From positions 26,823-90,822 of the forward strand of contig NZ_JABASU010000009.1 in the NCBI RefSeq assembly GCF_016107555.1: DNA of 64,000 nt, in the 5' to 3' direction. A model generated the notes under the pieces. It searched no databases, was not told the origin of the DNA, and was given only the letters and a program-made list of their open reading frames with translations. How positions within the stretch are numbered: the stretch's first letter is position 1; every line of letters starts with the position of its first letter. The position numbers and the translations under genes are program-made. This document shows, piece by piece, positions 36,655 to 46,262 of this stretch. This DNA is from Psychrobacter celer (GTDB lineage: Bacteria; Pseudomonadota; Gammaproteobacteria; Pseudomonadales; Moraxellaceae).

Positions 36655-38088
36655 ATGATTAGTGTTTTTGATTTATTTAAAATCGGTATCGGGCCATCAA
36701 GCTCACATACCGTCGGTCCGATGGTCGCTGCCAATCTTTTTTTGACCTCACTGATAAAGCAGGCTGAGTTAACGACTATCCAGCGTATCGAGATTGAGCT
36801 TTATGGCTCGTTGGCAGCCACTGGCAAAGGCCATGCCACCGACACAGCCATATTACTTGGCTTACTCGGACATACGCCCAGTACGATTGATACGCGTTTG
36901 ACCAGTGATTATCTAGCGCCTATTTTTTCAGCCAAACAGCTGGCTATCTCAGCCATGCATACGATTGACTTTGATACAGATCGCGATATTCACTGGTATG
37001 ATGAGACGGTGTTGCCTTATCACCCAAACGCCTTGACCCTGCGCGCGACACTAGCAGATGATAGCAGCTATCAGCAGACTTACTACTCAGTTGGCGGCGG
37101 TTTTGTCATCAATGAAGAAGACGCCACCAACCCAGACGAAGACCATGCCAGCCCTACGATAGCTAGTGTGCCGTACCCCTTCAATAGTGCCGCAGAGCTA
37201 CTAGAGCAATGTCGTCAGCATGAGCTTAGTATCAGCGAGCTGGTGCTGGCCAACGAGTGCCACTTTCGTGATAAAACAGCGGTGTTTGAGTATTTGGATC
37301 AGATTTGGGCGGTGATGCAAGACTGCGTCACACAAGGGTGTGACAATGGTGGCATCTTGCCAGGTGGCCTAGATGTCAAACGCCGCGCTAAAGACTTGCA
37401 CCAACAGCTAGACGCTGAAAAAGACCAGCCGATCGCCAAGACCGACAAGCTCGCTGCCATGGACTGGGTCGATCTGTACGCTCTGGCAGTCAATGAAGAA
37501 AACGCCAATGGTGGCAAAGTGGTCACTGCGCCGACCAATGGTGCAGCGGGCATCATCCCAGCGGTGCTACATTATTACCGTGATTTTTTGCCCAACTATA
37601 GCCAAGACGGCGTGCGCAAGTTTTTATTAAACGCCACGGCTATCGGCAGCTTAATCAAACAAAACGCCTCCATCTCTGGCGCTGAAGTTGGCTGTCAAGG
37701 CGAGGTTGGCTCCGCTTGTGCGATGGCAGGCTCTGCTCTAGCCGAGATCATGGATGGCTCGCCAGCCAAATGCTTAAATGCGGCCGAAATAGGCATCGAG
37801 CACAACTTAGGCTTAACCTGCGATCCTATCGGCGGACTGGTACAGGTGCCTTGTATCGAGCGCAATGCCATGGGCGCGGTCAAAGCGATCAATGCGGCGC
37901 GTCTGGCCTGCCGCGGCAATGGCCAACATTTCGTCTCGTTAGACAAGGTGATTGAAACCATGAAAGTGACTGGCGCTGACATGCTCGATAAGTATAAAGA
38001 AACCTCACGTGGCGGGCTGGCAGTGTATGCTGACAATCGTATACCGACGGCCACTCATGGCGTCAGTGTAAAGTACAGCCAGTGTTAG
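36655..38088 (+). CDS. sdaA: L-serine dehydratase, single-chain iron-sulfur type
   Basis: Deaminates L-serine to pyruvate and ammonia (EC 4.3.1.17). The N-terminal regulatory domain begins [20 protein letters not shown]; the catalytic part has [15 protein letters not shown]. Cys347 ([14 protein letters not shown]), Cys389 (LTCDPIGG) and Cys400 (VPCIERNA) are the expected 4Fe-4S ligands. The length of 477 aa fits the SdaA/SdaB type. No strong ribosome binding site precedes the ATG, but the N-terminus is canonical. A terminator follows at 38145. Confidence 0.95.
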   Translation: MISVFDLFKIGIGPSSSHTVGPMVAANLFLTSLIKQAELTTIQRIEIELYGSLAATGKGHATDTAILLGLLGHTPSTIDTRLTSDYLAPIFSAKQLAISAMHTIDFDTDRDIHWYDETVLPYHPNALTLRATLADDSSYQQTYYSVGGGFVINEEDATNPDEDHASPTIASVPYPFNSAAELLEQCRQHELSISELVLANECHFRDKTAVFEYLDQIWAVMQDCVTQGCDNGGILPGGLDVKRRAKDLHQQLDAEKDQPIAKTDKLAAMDWVDLYALAVNEENANGGKVVTAPTNGAAGIIPAVLHYYRDFLPNYSQDGVRKFLLNATAIGSLIKQNASISGAEVGCQGEVGSACAMAGSALAEIMDGSPAKCLNAAEIGIEHNLGLTCDPIGGLVQVPCIERNAMGAVKAINAARLACRGNGQHFVSLDKVIETMKVTGADMLDKYKETSRGGLAVYADNRIPTATHGVSVKYSQC

Positions 38089-38144
38089 TCGTCATTTATG
38101 AGGTCAGCATACTAATAAGATAATCGTGTTGTGTTAAACGTAAC

Positions 38145-38178
38145 AAAAAATGCCTCTGATCAATCAGAGGCATTTTTT
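38145..38178 (+). terminator. Rho-independent terminator of sdaA
   Basis: A perfect inverted repeat (38145-38160 with 38163-38178) with a very tight loop, flanked by A6 and T6. Confidence 0.85.
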
Positions 38179-38190
38179 AGGATAATGATT

Positions 38191-38457
38191 AGGGCGTGTT
38201 GAACATTCACAAATAGGCACTGCTGATTGCTAAAATTGTTCCAGACAAGGCGCAAAGCAACGATAATGCAGATGCCTTAGCTAGATTTGCAACGCAGTAC
38301 AGCGCAATTTTAGCATCAGCCGTAGGGACAGGACTCTTTTTTGCCGCTTCATTGGTAAAAATAGACGCTTAGAGCGACTAAGCTTACTATTTTTACCTTC
38401 GAATCGTCCTAAAAAATAGTCTCTGTCAGTGCCATGGTTGAATGTTCAACACGCCCT
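38191..38457. mobile_element. Family B MITE-like element, 267 bp with 19-bp terminal inverted repeats
   Basis: The ends agggcgtgttgaacattca (38191-38209) and its exact reverse complement (38439-38457) bound a non-coding unit. Inside are two more inverted repeats: 38222-38238 with 38305-38320, and a perfect 11-bp pair 38354-38364 with 38387-38397. No transposase is encoded. A partial copy lies inverted at 51996-52102, so the unit is dispersed. No obvious target-site duplication is seen. Confidence 0.8.
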
Positions 38458-38499
38458 CAATATCTATCGTCAGAACACGCCCTCAATATCTATCGTCAG
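38448..38499. repeat. 26-bp tandem duplication at the right end of the family B element
   Basis: 38448-38473 is repeated exactly at 38474-38499. The unit includes the last ten bases of the terminal repeat plus 16 bp of flank, so the duplication occurred after insertion. Confidence 0.9.
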
Positions 38500-38542
38500 T
38501 ATGATGGCTGTCTACAATAGTTTTAGTCAGCAGTTAGCGTCA

Positions 38543-38941
38543 TTACTCAGCTGTCTTAGAAATTACTTCATTTAAGATCCAGACCGGTTGTACCACATTT
38601 GAGCCTTCAGCAGTTACGGCTTCTTGGCGCACATCGAGCACATAACGATAGTTTGGCTCATAAGTGAAACCTTGGATATTACCATTTAATGTGGTGTAGT
38701 TTTTCTGATGGGTTTGACGATACTGCAAGCATTCAGCTTCAACGGTGGTACCATCGGTTGCCGTGAGGTCACAAACAGCTTTTCGTGGTGCAATCTCTAC
38801 CTCAAAGCTTGGGATATTGACAACTTTGACATTCATTGGCTGCCCCTCAACCACCATGGTACGCTCGTTATCCATCCCCATGGTAGAGCAACCTGATAGG
38901 GCAAATGTGGTCATTAATGCTGCAATGGCTAATTTTTTCAT
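38543..38941 (-). CDS. Small lipoprotein with DUF4377-like C-terminus
   Basis: A 132-aa lipoprotein: MKKLAIAALMTTFALSGC gives lipobox LSGC with Cys18. The mature part has C-x-Q-type ECLQYRQ, then GNIQGFTYEPNYRYVLDVRQE and a C-terminal WILNEVISKT. This order (CLQ, I-x-GF-x-YEP-x-Y-x-Y-x-L, then VISKT) matches DUF4377, a domain often found in HslJ/META-type lipoproteins. Function unknown. GAGGA precedes the ATG. It is monocistronic. Confidence 0.8.
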   Translation of the reverse strand: MKKLAIAALMTTFALSGCSTMGMDNERTMVVEGQPMNVKVVNIPSFEVEIAPRKAVCDLTATDGTTVEAECLQYRQTHQKNYTTLNGNIQGFTYEPNYRYVLDVRQEAVTAEGSNVVQPVWILNEVISKTAE

Positions 38942-39335
38942 TATTCAATCCTCAGTTATTGGTTATGCGTTTTTATTACTTGTTTTACGTTATTGTTTGG
39001 CAAATTTTATAACTATCGTCGTATGTCTCACACTTATCAGGTCATGATTACTTGATAGTTTGGTTTAACCGTTTGATGTATTGCTGACTGAAATAAGTAT
39101 AGGGCGCAGTGCTGCTTCTCCTCTATGACTGCTTTGTAAAGTAACGTCAGCTTTTGCAACTGCTGTTAATAAAGCGTATTAAATCACAGGGTAAATTGCT
39201 ACTCACCGCGTATTTACTTCGAGCACGTCTCCTCATATTGGCTTAACAAGGCACAAAAAAAGCCAGAGCGACACCGTATCGGTCACTCTGGCTGTTACAC
39301 TTGGCATTAAGGTATCAATAAATAGCCGCTATCAG
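38942..39335. other. Non-coding spacer between the DUF4377-like gene and argJ
   Basis: About 390 bp, AT-rich. The left part should hold the promoter of the minus-strand lipoprotein gene; the right part holds the argJ terminator at 39255-39293. Nothing else was recognised. Confidence 0.5.
39255..39293 (-). terminator. Rho-independent terminator of argJ
   Basis: On the minus strand agccagagtgacc pairs with the following ggtgtcgctctggct (one bulge/mismatch region) and is followed by seven T. Confidence 0.8.
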
Positions 39336-40559
39336 TTAGCTACGATAGTCTGCATTGATTTTGACATAGTCATAAGACAAGTCGCAGGTATAAACGGTAT
39401 CGCTAGCATCACCGCGTGCCAGATCGATATGAATGGTAATCTCTGGGCGGCTCATCACCGCCTTGCCCGCCTCTTCTGTATAATCTGGCGCCACGCCGCC
39501 GTTTTGGCAAATCATCACTTCATCAAGATAGACATCGACTTGCTCGGTATCAAGATCTTCAATCCCTGCATAACCCACCGCCGCCAAGATACGACCCCAA
39601 TTAGCATCGCTGGCAAAAAACGCCGTTTTGACCAATGGAGAGTGCGCGACCGCATAGGCCACGTCACAGCATTCTTGTGTAACTTTGCCGCCGGTGACTT
39701 TGACCGTCATAAACTTCGTTGCGCCTTCCCCATCTCGTACAATCAACTGCGCCAGACGGACAAACACCTCTGTCAAGGCAGCAAATACCGCTGAATAATG
39801 CGGGTGCTCAGGGCTATCGATTACCTCCGAGCTGGCTGCACCTGTGGCGATCAACACGCAGCAATCGTTGGTCGAGGTATCTCCATCGACTGTGATGCGG
39901 TTAAAGGACTGCTCATTGATTTGACCCAGCATCTCTTGTAGCAGGTCGGTTTTGATATTGGCATCGGTCGCCACATAGCCTAGCATAGTTGCCATATTTG
40001 GACGTATCATGCCTGAGCCTTTTGAGATACCAGTCACATGATAGCAGCTGCCCGCCACCTCGATTTTTTGGCTCGCAATCTTGGGTATAGTATCAGTGGT
40101 ACGGATGCCATTTGCCGCGGCCAGCCATTTATCAGCCGCCAAACCAGCAAGCGCCTCATCCAACCCTGCAATGACCGCATCGCTGTTTAGCGGCTCACCA
40201 ATGACCCCTGTCGAAAACGGCAAGACCGTCTGGGTATCGACGCCAGCTTTAGTGGCCAATGCCGCACATATCTCTTGGGCGCGGCGTTTGCCATCGGCAC
40301 CCGTCCCAGCATTGGCATTACCAGTGTTGATCACAAGATAGCGTGGACTGTGAGTGTCAAAGTGCTCACGCAGTACGCGTACAGGCGCCGCACAAAAGGT
40401 GTTGTTGGTAGTGACAACAGCGCAGCTGGCCGTCTCAGCAATCTCAAGCACCACCAAATCATCACGATCCTTATAACGCACACCTGCCGCGGTCGCACTT
40501 AGTTTGACGCCTTCGATGGGATAAATAGTATCAGGTATTGCAACATTTCCAACAGCCAT
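39336..40559 (-). CDS. argJ: Glutamate N-acetyltransferase / ornithine acetyltransferase
   Basis: ArgJ (407 aa; EC 2.3.1.35 and possibly 2.3.1.1) recycles the acetyl group from N-acetylornithine to glutamate in arginine synthesis. It is an Ntn-type enzyme that self-cleaves before Thr191 in MATML, giving alpha and beta chains. KGSGMIRPNMATML, TVDGDTSTND and DGEGATKFM are conserved. Its presence implies the cyclic arginine pathway. AAGGAAACCCC lies before the ATG. xthA follows in the same direction upstream but separated by 74 bp. Confidence 0.95.
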   Translation of the reverse strand: MAVGNVAIPDTIYPIEGVKLSATAAGVRYKDRDDLVVLEIAETASCAVVTTNNTFCAAPVRVLREHFDTHSPRYLVINTGNANAGTGADGKRRAQEICAALATKAGVDTQTVLPFSTGVIGEPLNSDAVIAGLDEALAGLAADKWLAAANGIRTTDTIPKIASQKIEVAGSCYHVTGISKGSGMIRPNMATMLGYVATDANIKTDLLQEMLGQINEQSFNRITVDGDTSTNDCCVLIATGAASSEVIDSPEHPHYSAVFAALTEVFVRLAQLIVRDGEGATKFMTVKVTGGKVTQECCDVAYAVAHSPLVKTAFFASDANWGRILAAVGYAGIEDLDTEQVDVYLDEVMICQNGGVAPDYTEEAGKAVMSRPEITIHIDLARGDASDTVYTCDLSYDYVKINADYRS

Positions 40560-40633
40560 AGGGGTTTCCTTATTTTGCTTATATAGATGGTTTATTCAGA
40601 CGGTTTGTTTATTTAGGCCATATTTGATTCAAA

Positions 40634-41458
40634 TTATACTTTGCTAAGAGCAAACGCGCTCCAAATTGGCGCGTGGTCAGAAGGCTTTTCCATACCACGA
40701 AGCTCATAGCTGATACCCGCATCCACGCAGTGATCGACGAGATCCGCGCTACACAAAATATGGTCGATACGTAGACCACGCTTCGGATCGTCATTAAAGC
40801 CGCGACTGCGGTAATCAAACCAGCTATATAGCTCGGTACTCTCTGGATAATGCAGACGGTACGTATCCGTCAGCTCACGCGACATCAAATCGGCATACCA
40901 CTCACGCTCTTCTGGCAAAAATGAAGTCTTTCTATTTTTTAGCCAGCGTTTGGCATTTGCTTCCCCAATGCCGATGTCGATATCTTCTGGCGCGATATTC
41001 ATATCACCCATAATCACCAGTGAGCGACCTTCAGCTTTGAGCGTGTCGATATATGCCATCAAATCGGCATAGTAGGCACGCTTCATAGGGAACTTGGTGG
41101 GATGGTCTTGGCTCTCGCCTTGCGGAAAATAGCCATTTAATACATCAATTTCACGGCCTTGCAGCTCATAACGGGCGTGGATAAAGCGTTTTTGGGCATC
41201 CACATCTTCGCCAGGGAACCCCTTTTGGACAAATATCGGCGCAACTTTGGATAACAGAGCCACACCGTAATGCCCTTTTTGGCCAAAGTATTCTACATGA
41301 TACCCCAAACCCTCGACCGCCGATAAAGGAAACTGATCGTCGTGTACTTTAGTCTCTTGTAATCCCATCACATCAGGATCGATCACCTCTCGCACTGCCT
41401 CTAGCTGATGCTGACGGGCACGAATACCATTGATATTAAAACTGACAAAACGGGTCAT
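40634..41458 (-). CDS. xthA: Exodeoxyribonuclease III
   Basis: Mg-dependent AP endonuclease/3'-exonuclease of base excision repair (EC 3.1.11.2), 274 aa. Motifs in order: [21 protein letters not shown] (metal-binding Glu), [19 protein letters not shown] (catalytic Asp-x-Asn), [15 protein letters not shown] and the final SDHAPIW (catalytic His). The ATG follows AGGATAATTT. Gene order xthA-argJ on the minus strand has no obvious functional meaning. Confidence 0.95.
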   Translation of the reverse strand: MTRFVSFNINGIRARQHQLEAVREVIDPDVMGLQETKVHDDQFPLSAVEGLGYHVEYFGQKGHYGVALLSKVAPIFVQKGFPGEDVDAQKRFIHARYELQGREIDVLNGYFPQGESQDHPTKFPMKRAYYADLMAYIDTLKAEGRSLVIMGDMNIAPEDIDIGIGEANAKRWLKNRKTSFLPEEREWYADLMSRELTDTYRLHYPESTELYSWFDYRSRGFNDDPKRGLRIDHILCSADLVDHCVDAGISYELRGMEKPSDHAPIWSAFALSKV

Positions 41459-41691
41459 AAATTATCCTATACTGATTGATGAAAATACGCAGCGATACAC
41501 TGATATGACGCACTATGATAGCAGACGTAAATGGGTCTGACTGTTGCACGCCCAGATATCTTAAGCTAGAGTAGTTGCTACTGGTCAGCGGCCATGATAC
41601 CTCATAATAAATAGCTGACACTTTTTGGGCATGCAACTTTTAGCACTCAACCATCGCACAGACATCCTGTATCACTATACTGAGCACTCAT

Positions 41692-42306
41692 ATGACAACA
41701 AGCACGCAAACAACAACAACAAAAACCGAGCACCACACCCCAAAAACAGCCACCAGCGATAGTATCTCGCCACTATTTGCAAAAGACTATAATGTCTATA
41801 TTAACCATACCGATGCTGGCGGTATAGTCTACCATGCCAATCATCTGGTGTTTTTTGAAAACTGTCGCCGTGATTGGTTTGCCAAACTCGGTCTCAACGG
41901 TTATTTTTTACAGACAGATACAGGCGACGTGCAGCACTTTGTCGTCAGTCAAGCAGACCTACAATACAAACGGGCGATATTGTTAGATGAAGTCATCAGC
42001 GTACGTATCGATGACGTCGAGATAAAGCCTGCCAGCATTGTGTTTTATCAAAGTATCCATCGGCATCTGACAGATAGCGCAGCTAGCAGCAACGCTGGGC
42101 TATTAAGCCGTGGCAAAATTGTCATCGCCTGCGTGCAAAACCAGCTAAGACCGACACCAAATACCGGTGACAAGGACCATGCAGCCGATACCGCTGCTGC
42201 CAACGGCGCCCCCATGCGCCCCATTCGCGTACCTCAAAAGCTGCGGGCAGCCATTGAGCAAGCCGCCGCACGGCCGTCACCAATTCAGACACCAGCTGCT
42301 CAATAG
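41692..42306 (+). CDS. YbgC-type acyl-CoA thioesterase
   Basis: A hotdog-fold 4HBT thioesterase of 204 aa. NHTDAGGIVYHANHLVFFE holds catalytic Asp41 and His48 in the same spacing as YbgC. The core ends near residue 150; a 50-residue Pro/Ala-rich tail with little predicted structure follows and is unlike the family. YbgC normally sits with tol-pal, but here it precedes a FetAB-like exporter by 13 bp, so the three genes may form one transcript. The N-terminal ~25 residues are Thr-rich and may not be structured. Confidence 0.85.
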   Translation: MTTSTQTTTTKTEHHTPKTATSDSISPLFAKDYNVYINHTDAGGIVYHANHLVFFENCRRDWFAKLGLNGYFLQTDTGDVQHFVVSQADLQYKRAILLDEVISVRIDDVEIKPASIVFYQSIHRHLTDSAASSNAGLLSRGKIVIACVQNQLRPTPNTGDKDHAADTAAANGAPMRPIRVPQKLRAAIEQAAARPSPIQTPAAQ

Positions 42307-42319
42307 ACAGCGCCCATCG

Positions 42320-43042
42320 ATGAGTAACGACAACGACGATACTATCTTGGCATTTGAGCATGTCAAGGTGCTGACTCACGGTAGTGATGGACAAAAAAAA
42401 CGACTGATACAACAAGCCAGTGGCACACTATTAGCAGGACAGGTGACCGTCCTGACGGGTACATCTGGTAGCGGCAAGTCGGTACTACTACGGGTGCTGA
42501 CAGGGCTTTTGCCCATCAGCGCGGGCACCGTACGGTTAAGACCCACGCACGAGCCGCCCCACGCCCGCTTTTGGGGCATACAAGATATCTCACCTACCAA
42601 ATGGCGCGCTCAAGTCGCTTTGCTCGCGCAGCACCCTCAGCTGATAGAAGGCAGCGTGCTTGATAATCTGCAGCTGCCTTTCCAGTTGCGGGCGCATCAG
42701 CATCTATGCTTTGATAGCGATTGGCATACCGCCCAGCTTGCTTATTTAGGCCGAGGGGGTGATTTTTTGCACAAAGATTCCTATCACTTATCAGGCGGCG
42801 AGCGCCAGCTGGTCAACACCTTACGCTTACTACAACTAGAGCCGCGTGTCTTGTTGCTAGACGAGCCTACCGCCGCGCTAGATGTCGATACGGCCGCGCA
42901 GCTGGTTGCGCTTCTCGCCGACTGGGTACAAAAAAGCAAACAACGCACGGTACTGTGGGTCACGCACGATACCCAAGACATCCTGCCATTGGCAGACCAG
43001 CATTGGCATATGCAAGCAGGCGTACTGACTAAAATCAGGTAA
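42320..43042 (+). CDS. fetA: ABC transporter ATP-binding protein, FetA-like iron exporter
   Basis: I start at the ATG 42320, 13 bp after the thioesterase stop, because the encoded N-terminus fits ABC ATPases; the open frame reaches further upstream through the thioesterase gene but that is a shadow. Walker A GTSGSGKS is at residues 47-54; the Q-loop, signature LSGGERQ, Walker B VLLLDEPTAALD and switch His (VTHDTQD) are all intact. The downstream UPF0014 permease makes this the FetAB (YbbLM) pair, reported to export iron in E. coli. Length 240 aa. Confidence 0.85.
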   Translation: MSNDNDDTILAFEHVKVLTHGSDGQKKRLIQQASGTLLAGQVTVLTGTSGSGKSVLLRVLTGLLPISAGTVRLRPTHEPPHARFWGIQDISPTKWRAQVALLAQHPQLIEGSVLDNLQLPFQLRAHQHLCFDSDWHTAQLAYLGRGGDFLHKDSYHLSGGERQLVNTLRLLQLEPRVLLLDEPTAALDVDTAAQLVALLADWVQKSKQRTVLWVTHDTQDILPLADQHWHMQAGVLTKIR

Positions 43043-43147
43043 ATGTAAATTCAATGAACGCATCAAAGGGTACATGTCTGCGTAGGCACAGCGGGCAGTA
43101 AAAATAAATGAGTGAGCCAGCATACTTGGCTGACAAAGTGAGCCGCG

Positions 43148-43939
43148 ATGAACACCAGCGACGACATGCAGATATTTCTCACATATGGCGACATTGCGCT
43201 CGCCAGCAGCTTAATCCTCATGGTATTGATGGTCTCTTGGCGTTTGCGTCTACATCTGACCAAAACACTATTGATGGCGGCGCTACGTACAGTCGTGCAG
43301 CTGAGCTTTATCGGTCTCATCTTAGCGTGGGTATTTGCGCGCGAGCAGTGGTATGAAGTTTTATCCATCTTGACCATAATGACACTGATTGCAGGAAGTG
43401 CGGCCAAAAACCGAGTCAAACGCCGCTATAAAGGCTTGTTTATCGATACGCTGCTTGCCGTTAGTGTCTCCGCAGTACTGGTGACAGCCATGGCTATCTT
43501 GGTTATTTTAGAAGTGCAGCCATGGTACACACCGCAGTTTGTGATTCCTATTTTGGGTCTGATATTAGGCAACTCACTGACTGCCATCTCATTGACCAGT
43601 AACCAGCTGATCAATGCCTTTTATGAGCAGCAAGCGCGTATCGAGATGATGCTCAGCTTATCTGCGACGCCCTTTGAAGCTGTACATGAGCAGATACGAA
43701 CGGCCATCATCAATGGTATGACACCGACGCTCAACTCTATGTTGGTGGTCGGCGTGGTGAGCTTACCTGGTATGATGACAGGACAGATCTTAGCAGGCGC
43801 TGATCCTACCCAAGCCATTCGCTATCAAATAGTCACCATGTTTTTAATCTGTGTGAGTAGCACATTGGGCTGCACCATCAGCGCCCTACTCACTTACCGC
43901 CGATTTTTTAATAAACACCAGCAATTCTCGCTTCCTTGA
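43148..43939 (+). CDS. fetB: FetB-like UPF0014 membrane permease
   Basis: A 263-aa permease with about seven transmembrane segments. VQLSFIGLILAWVF, the GNSLTAISLTSNQL stretch, EQQARIEMMLSLSATPFEA and GMTPTLNSMLVVGVVSLPGMMTGQIL are family hallmarks of YbbM/FetB. With the preceding ATPase it forms a two-component iron exporter that would ease iron-driven oxidative stress. The gap to fetA is 105 bp, longer than usual within an operon. A 9-bp inverted repeat (43918-43926 with 43945-43953) spans the stop and could be a weak terminator. Confidence 0.88.
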   Translation: MNTSDDMQIFLTYGDIALASSLILMVLMVSWRLRLHLTKTLLMAALRTVVQLSFIGLILAWVFAREQWYEVLSILTIMTLIAGSAAKNRVKRRYKGLFIDTLLAVSVSAVLVTAMAILVILEVQPWYTPQFVIPILGLILGNSLTAISLTSNQLINAFYEQQARIEMMLSLSATPFEAVHEQIRTAIINGMTPTLNSMLVVGVVSLPGMMTGQILAGADPTQAIRYQIVTMFLICVSSTLGCTISALLTYRRFFNKHQQFSLP

Positions 43940-44564
43940 CTGCCAATTGCTGGCTTCTATGAGGGCGTGTCCTCAATTCAACTGATAGTCACCAAATTTA
44001 CTCCATCAAGCATCACTTCTTTTCATTATCCGTTCATTGTAATTGTCAATTATATATAGTCGATACACTCTAAAAATGTCATAGCGCTACTGGGATGAAT
44101 TTTGCGCAGCCTCTGGGAACGCAGCACGCAAGTAAAATTTATACCAGTAGCGCGTTTAAATCCATAACAGTTTTACATTCAGCTAACTATAGATAACTTC
44201 TCTGGTACAGGCTTAATCTACCTCATACTTTATGGCTGATGGTTAAATGAACTGATCAGTATCATATACCGTTGTTGCCTTGGCCGACATTCATGCTACT
44301 GTATTTCTGAAGTGTATTATTTTTTTGATGCCTTGGTTTTTATGCTTTAATAATAGCGCATGGTTTTCGCTATCACTGAAGCAATCGATGATTACCGTGC
44401 AACTTACCCTGTCATTCAAAAAACTGAGCAGCCAGTCAATAAATACGGATGTTGACGCACGCAGCGACAAACTACCTCTGTCAGCGCTGGTGTGTTTTAT
44501 TGACACGGATAAGACTGCTTTGATACACCCTCCTACCCTATTTTGAAATTCAAGGACGCTGACT
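43940..44564. other. Long spacer upstream of the first fadD, with family A repeat
   Basis: The 625-bp gap contains gagggcgtgtcctcaattca (43961-43980), a repeat-end-like sequence also seen at 35970, and family A copy 3 (44084-44153). Opposed open frames exist at 44280-44593 but neither has homology-like features. The fadD promoter should lie near 44500. Confidence 0.5.
44084..44153 (+). repeat. Family A dispersed palindromic repeat, copy 3 (short)
   Basis: A 70-bp unit bounded by a perfect 10-bp inverted repeat (gcgctactgg / ccagtagcgc). The interior keeps the family order attttgcgcagc ... acgcagcacgcaag ... aaaatttatacc. The outer flanks of copies 1 and 2 are absent. Confidence 0.75.
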
Positions 44565-46262
44565 ATGATGCCGAACAAACCTTGGCTTGCCAATTATCCC
44601 GATGGTGTACCTAAGACTATCAACCCTGATAGATATAGCAGCATAATGGAGCTGTACGAGGAATGCTTTGACCGCTTTCGTATGCACCCTATGAGTATCT
44701 GTATGGGTGTGACTCATACTTATCATGATGTGGATGAAGCCTCGTTGGCCGTCGCCGCATGGCTACAATCTCAGGGACTACCACAAGGCAGTGTGGTGGC
44801 ACTGATGATGCCAAACGTGCCGCAATATCTGCCCACGATGATTGGTATCTTGCGCGCAGGCTATGTATGCACCCCAGTCAATCCACTCTATACAGGCCGC
44901 GAGCTGCGCCATCAGCTCAACGACTCAGGCGCACAAATTATCTTTGTGGTAGACAACTTTGCCCAAGCGCTCGAGCAGGTCATCGGCGAGACCAAAATCA
45001 AACGTATTGTCTTATCCAAAATGGGCGATATGATGGGGCTCAAAGGCATCTTGGTCAATACCATCATTCGCCAAGTCAAACGTCTGGTCCCCAAATACAA
45101 GCTCAACGACCCAAAGTATCAAGTCACCAAACTCCCTGATGTGCTCAAAAAAGGCAAAAACCTTCCCTTTCAAAAGCCAAAAATGTCACTTGATCAAAAG
45201 GCGTTTTTGCAATATACCGGCGGCACAACAGGATTATCAAAGGGTGCCATCTTATCGCAGCGTAATATCGTGGCGGCGGCGATGCAATCAGAGGCTTGGA
45301 CCCGCCCTATCACCTCTGAGATCAATGAGGTATATATCAATATGGTCATGGCGCTACCGCTGTATCATATCTTTGCCTTTATGCTCAGCTTGCTCGGCAT
45401 GCGCTCAGGCTATACCTTTATCTTAATACCCAACCCGCGCGATATACCAGGGTTTATCAAAACCTTATCAAAACAGCCATTTCATATTTTTCCAGCGGTC
45501 AATACGCTGTTTAAAGGCTTGCTAGATCATCCAGACTTTAAACACCTAGATTTTAGCTCGCTACGTATCTCGCAGGCAGGTGGTATGGCGGCGACCGAAC
45601 AAACCGCCACTCGCTGGCTTGAGACCACTGGCTGTGCGATGATCGAAGGTTGGGGAATGACCGAAGGCGTGGCGGTCGGTACGGCCAACGTCATCACAGA
45701 TCGTAAGTTTAACGGAACAATTGGTGTGCCCGTCCCTAGCGTCGATGCCATTGTGATTGATGATGAGGGCAAGCGCGTCGGTGTAAACCAAGCAGGCGAG
45801 CTGTGCGTCAAGGGCCCTAACGTCACCTCAGGTTATTTAAACAGAGACAGCAGTGATGACTTTACCAGCGATGGTTATTTCCGTACTGGTGATATCGTTA
45901 GTATGGATGAAAAAGGCTACTTTAGACTGTTAGACCGTAAAAAAGACATGATTTTGGTCTCTGGTTTTAATGTTTTCCCTAATGAGATTGAGTCTGTCAT
46001 GCTTGACTGCGACGGTATCGTTGATTGTGCGGTCATTGGTATTCCTGATGAGCGCCAAGGCGAGGCAGTCAAAATCTATGTGGTGCCTGCGGACAACAAT
46101 GTCACCAAAGAAGTCATCAAAGAGTTTGCGCTGGACAACTTAACGGGTTATAAGTGCCCACGTCATATCGAGTTTGTCAGCGAGCTACCAAAGAGCAACG
46201 TCGGTAAGGTATTGCGGCAAAAACTGCGCGAAAAACACGACGCAGACCATCCAAGACTGTAG
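44565..46262 (+). CDS. fadD: Long-chain fatty acid-CoA ligase, first of a tandem pair
   Basis: An AMP-forming acyl-CoA synthetase of 565 aa (EC 6.2.1.3). The P-loop YTGGTTGLSKGA begins at Tyr217; the A5-type motif GWGMTEG and the A7/A8 region YFRTGDIVSMDEKGYF and DRKKDMILVSGFNVFPNEIE are intact, and the C-terminal Lys in PKSNVGKVLRQ completes the active site. It activates fatty acids for beta-oxidation. A close paralogue lies 736 bp downstream on the same strand. The ATG has AAGGA upstream (tcaaggacgctgact). Facing minus-strand genes encode the rest of a fatty acid module. Confidence 0.93.
   Translation: MMPNKPWLANYPDGVPKTINPDRYSSIMELYEECFDRFRMHPMSICMGVTHTYHDVDEASLAVAAWLQSQGLPQGSVVALMMPNVPQYLPTMIGILRAGYVCTPVNPLYTGRELRHQLNDSGAQIIFVVDNFAQALEQVIGETKIKRIVLSKMGDMMGLKGILVNTIIRQVKRLVPKYKLNDPKYQVTKLPDVLKKGKNLPFQKPKMSLDQKAFLQYTGGTTGLSKGAILSQRNIVAAAMQSEAWTRPITSEINEVYINMVMALPLYHIFAFMLSLLGMRSGYTFILIPNPRDIPGFIKTLSKQPFHIFPAVNTLFKGLLDHPDFKHLDFSSLRISQAGGMAATEQTATRWLETTGCAMIEGWGMTEGVAVGTANVITDRKFNGTIGVPVPSVDAIVIDDEGKRVGVNQAGELCVKGPNVTSGYLNRDSSDDFTSDGYFRTGDIVSMDEKGYFRLLDRKKDMILVSGFNVFPNEIESVMLDCDGIVDCAVIGIPDERQGEAVKIYVVPADNNVTKEVIKEFALDNLTGYKCPRHIEFVSELPKSNVGKVLRQKLREKHDADHPRL

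Noticed and set aside
42167..42319. Longer N-terminus for the FetA-like ATPase
   Set aside because: It would overlap the thioesterase gene and adds residues that do not fit an ABC ATPase; the ATG at 42320 is well placed.
44280..44593. Opposed open frames of 88 and 100 codons upstream of the first fadD
   Set aside because: They overlap each other, lack ribosome binding sites and family-like composition, and occupy the probable promoter region.
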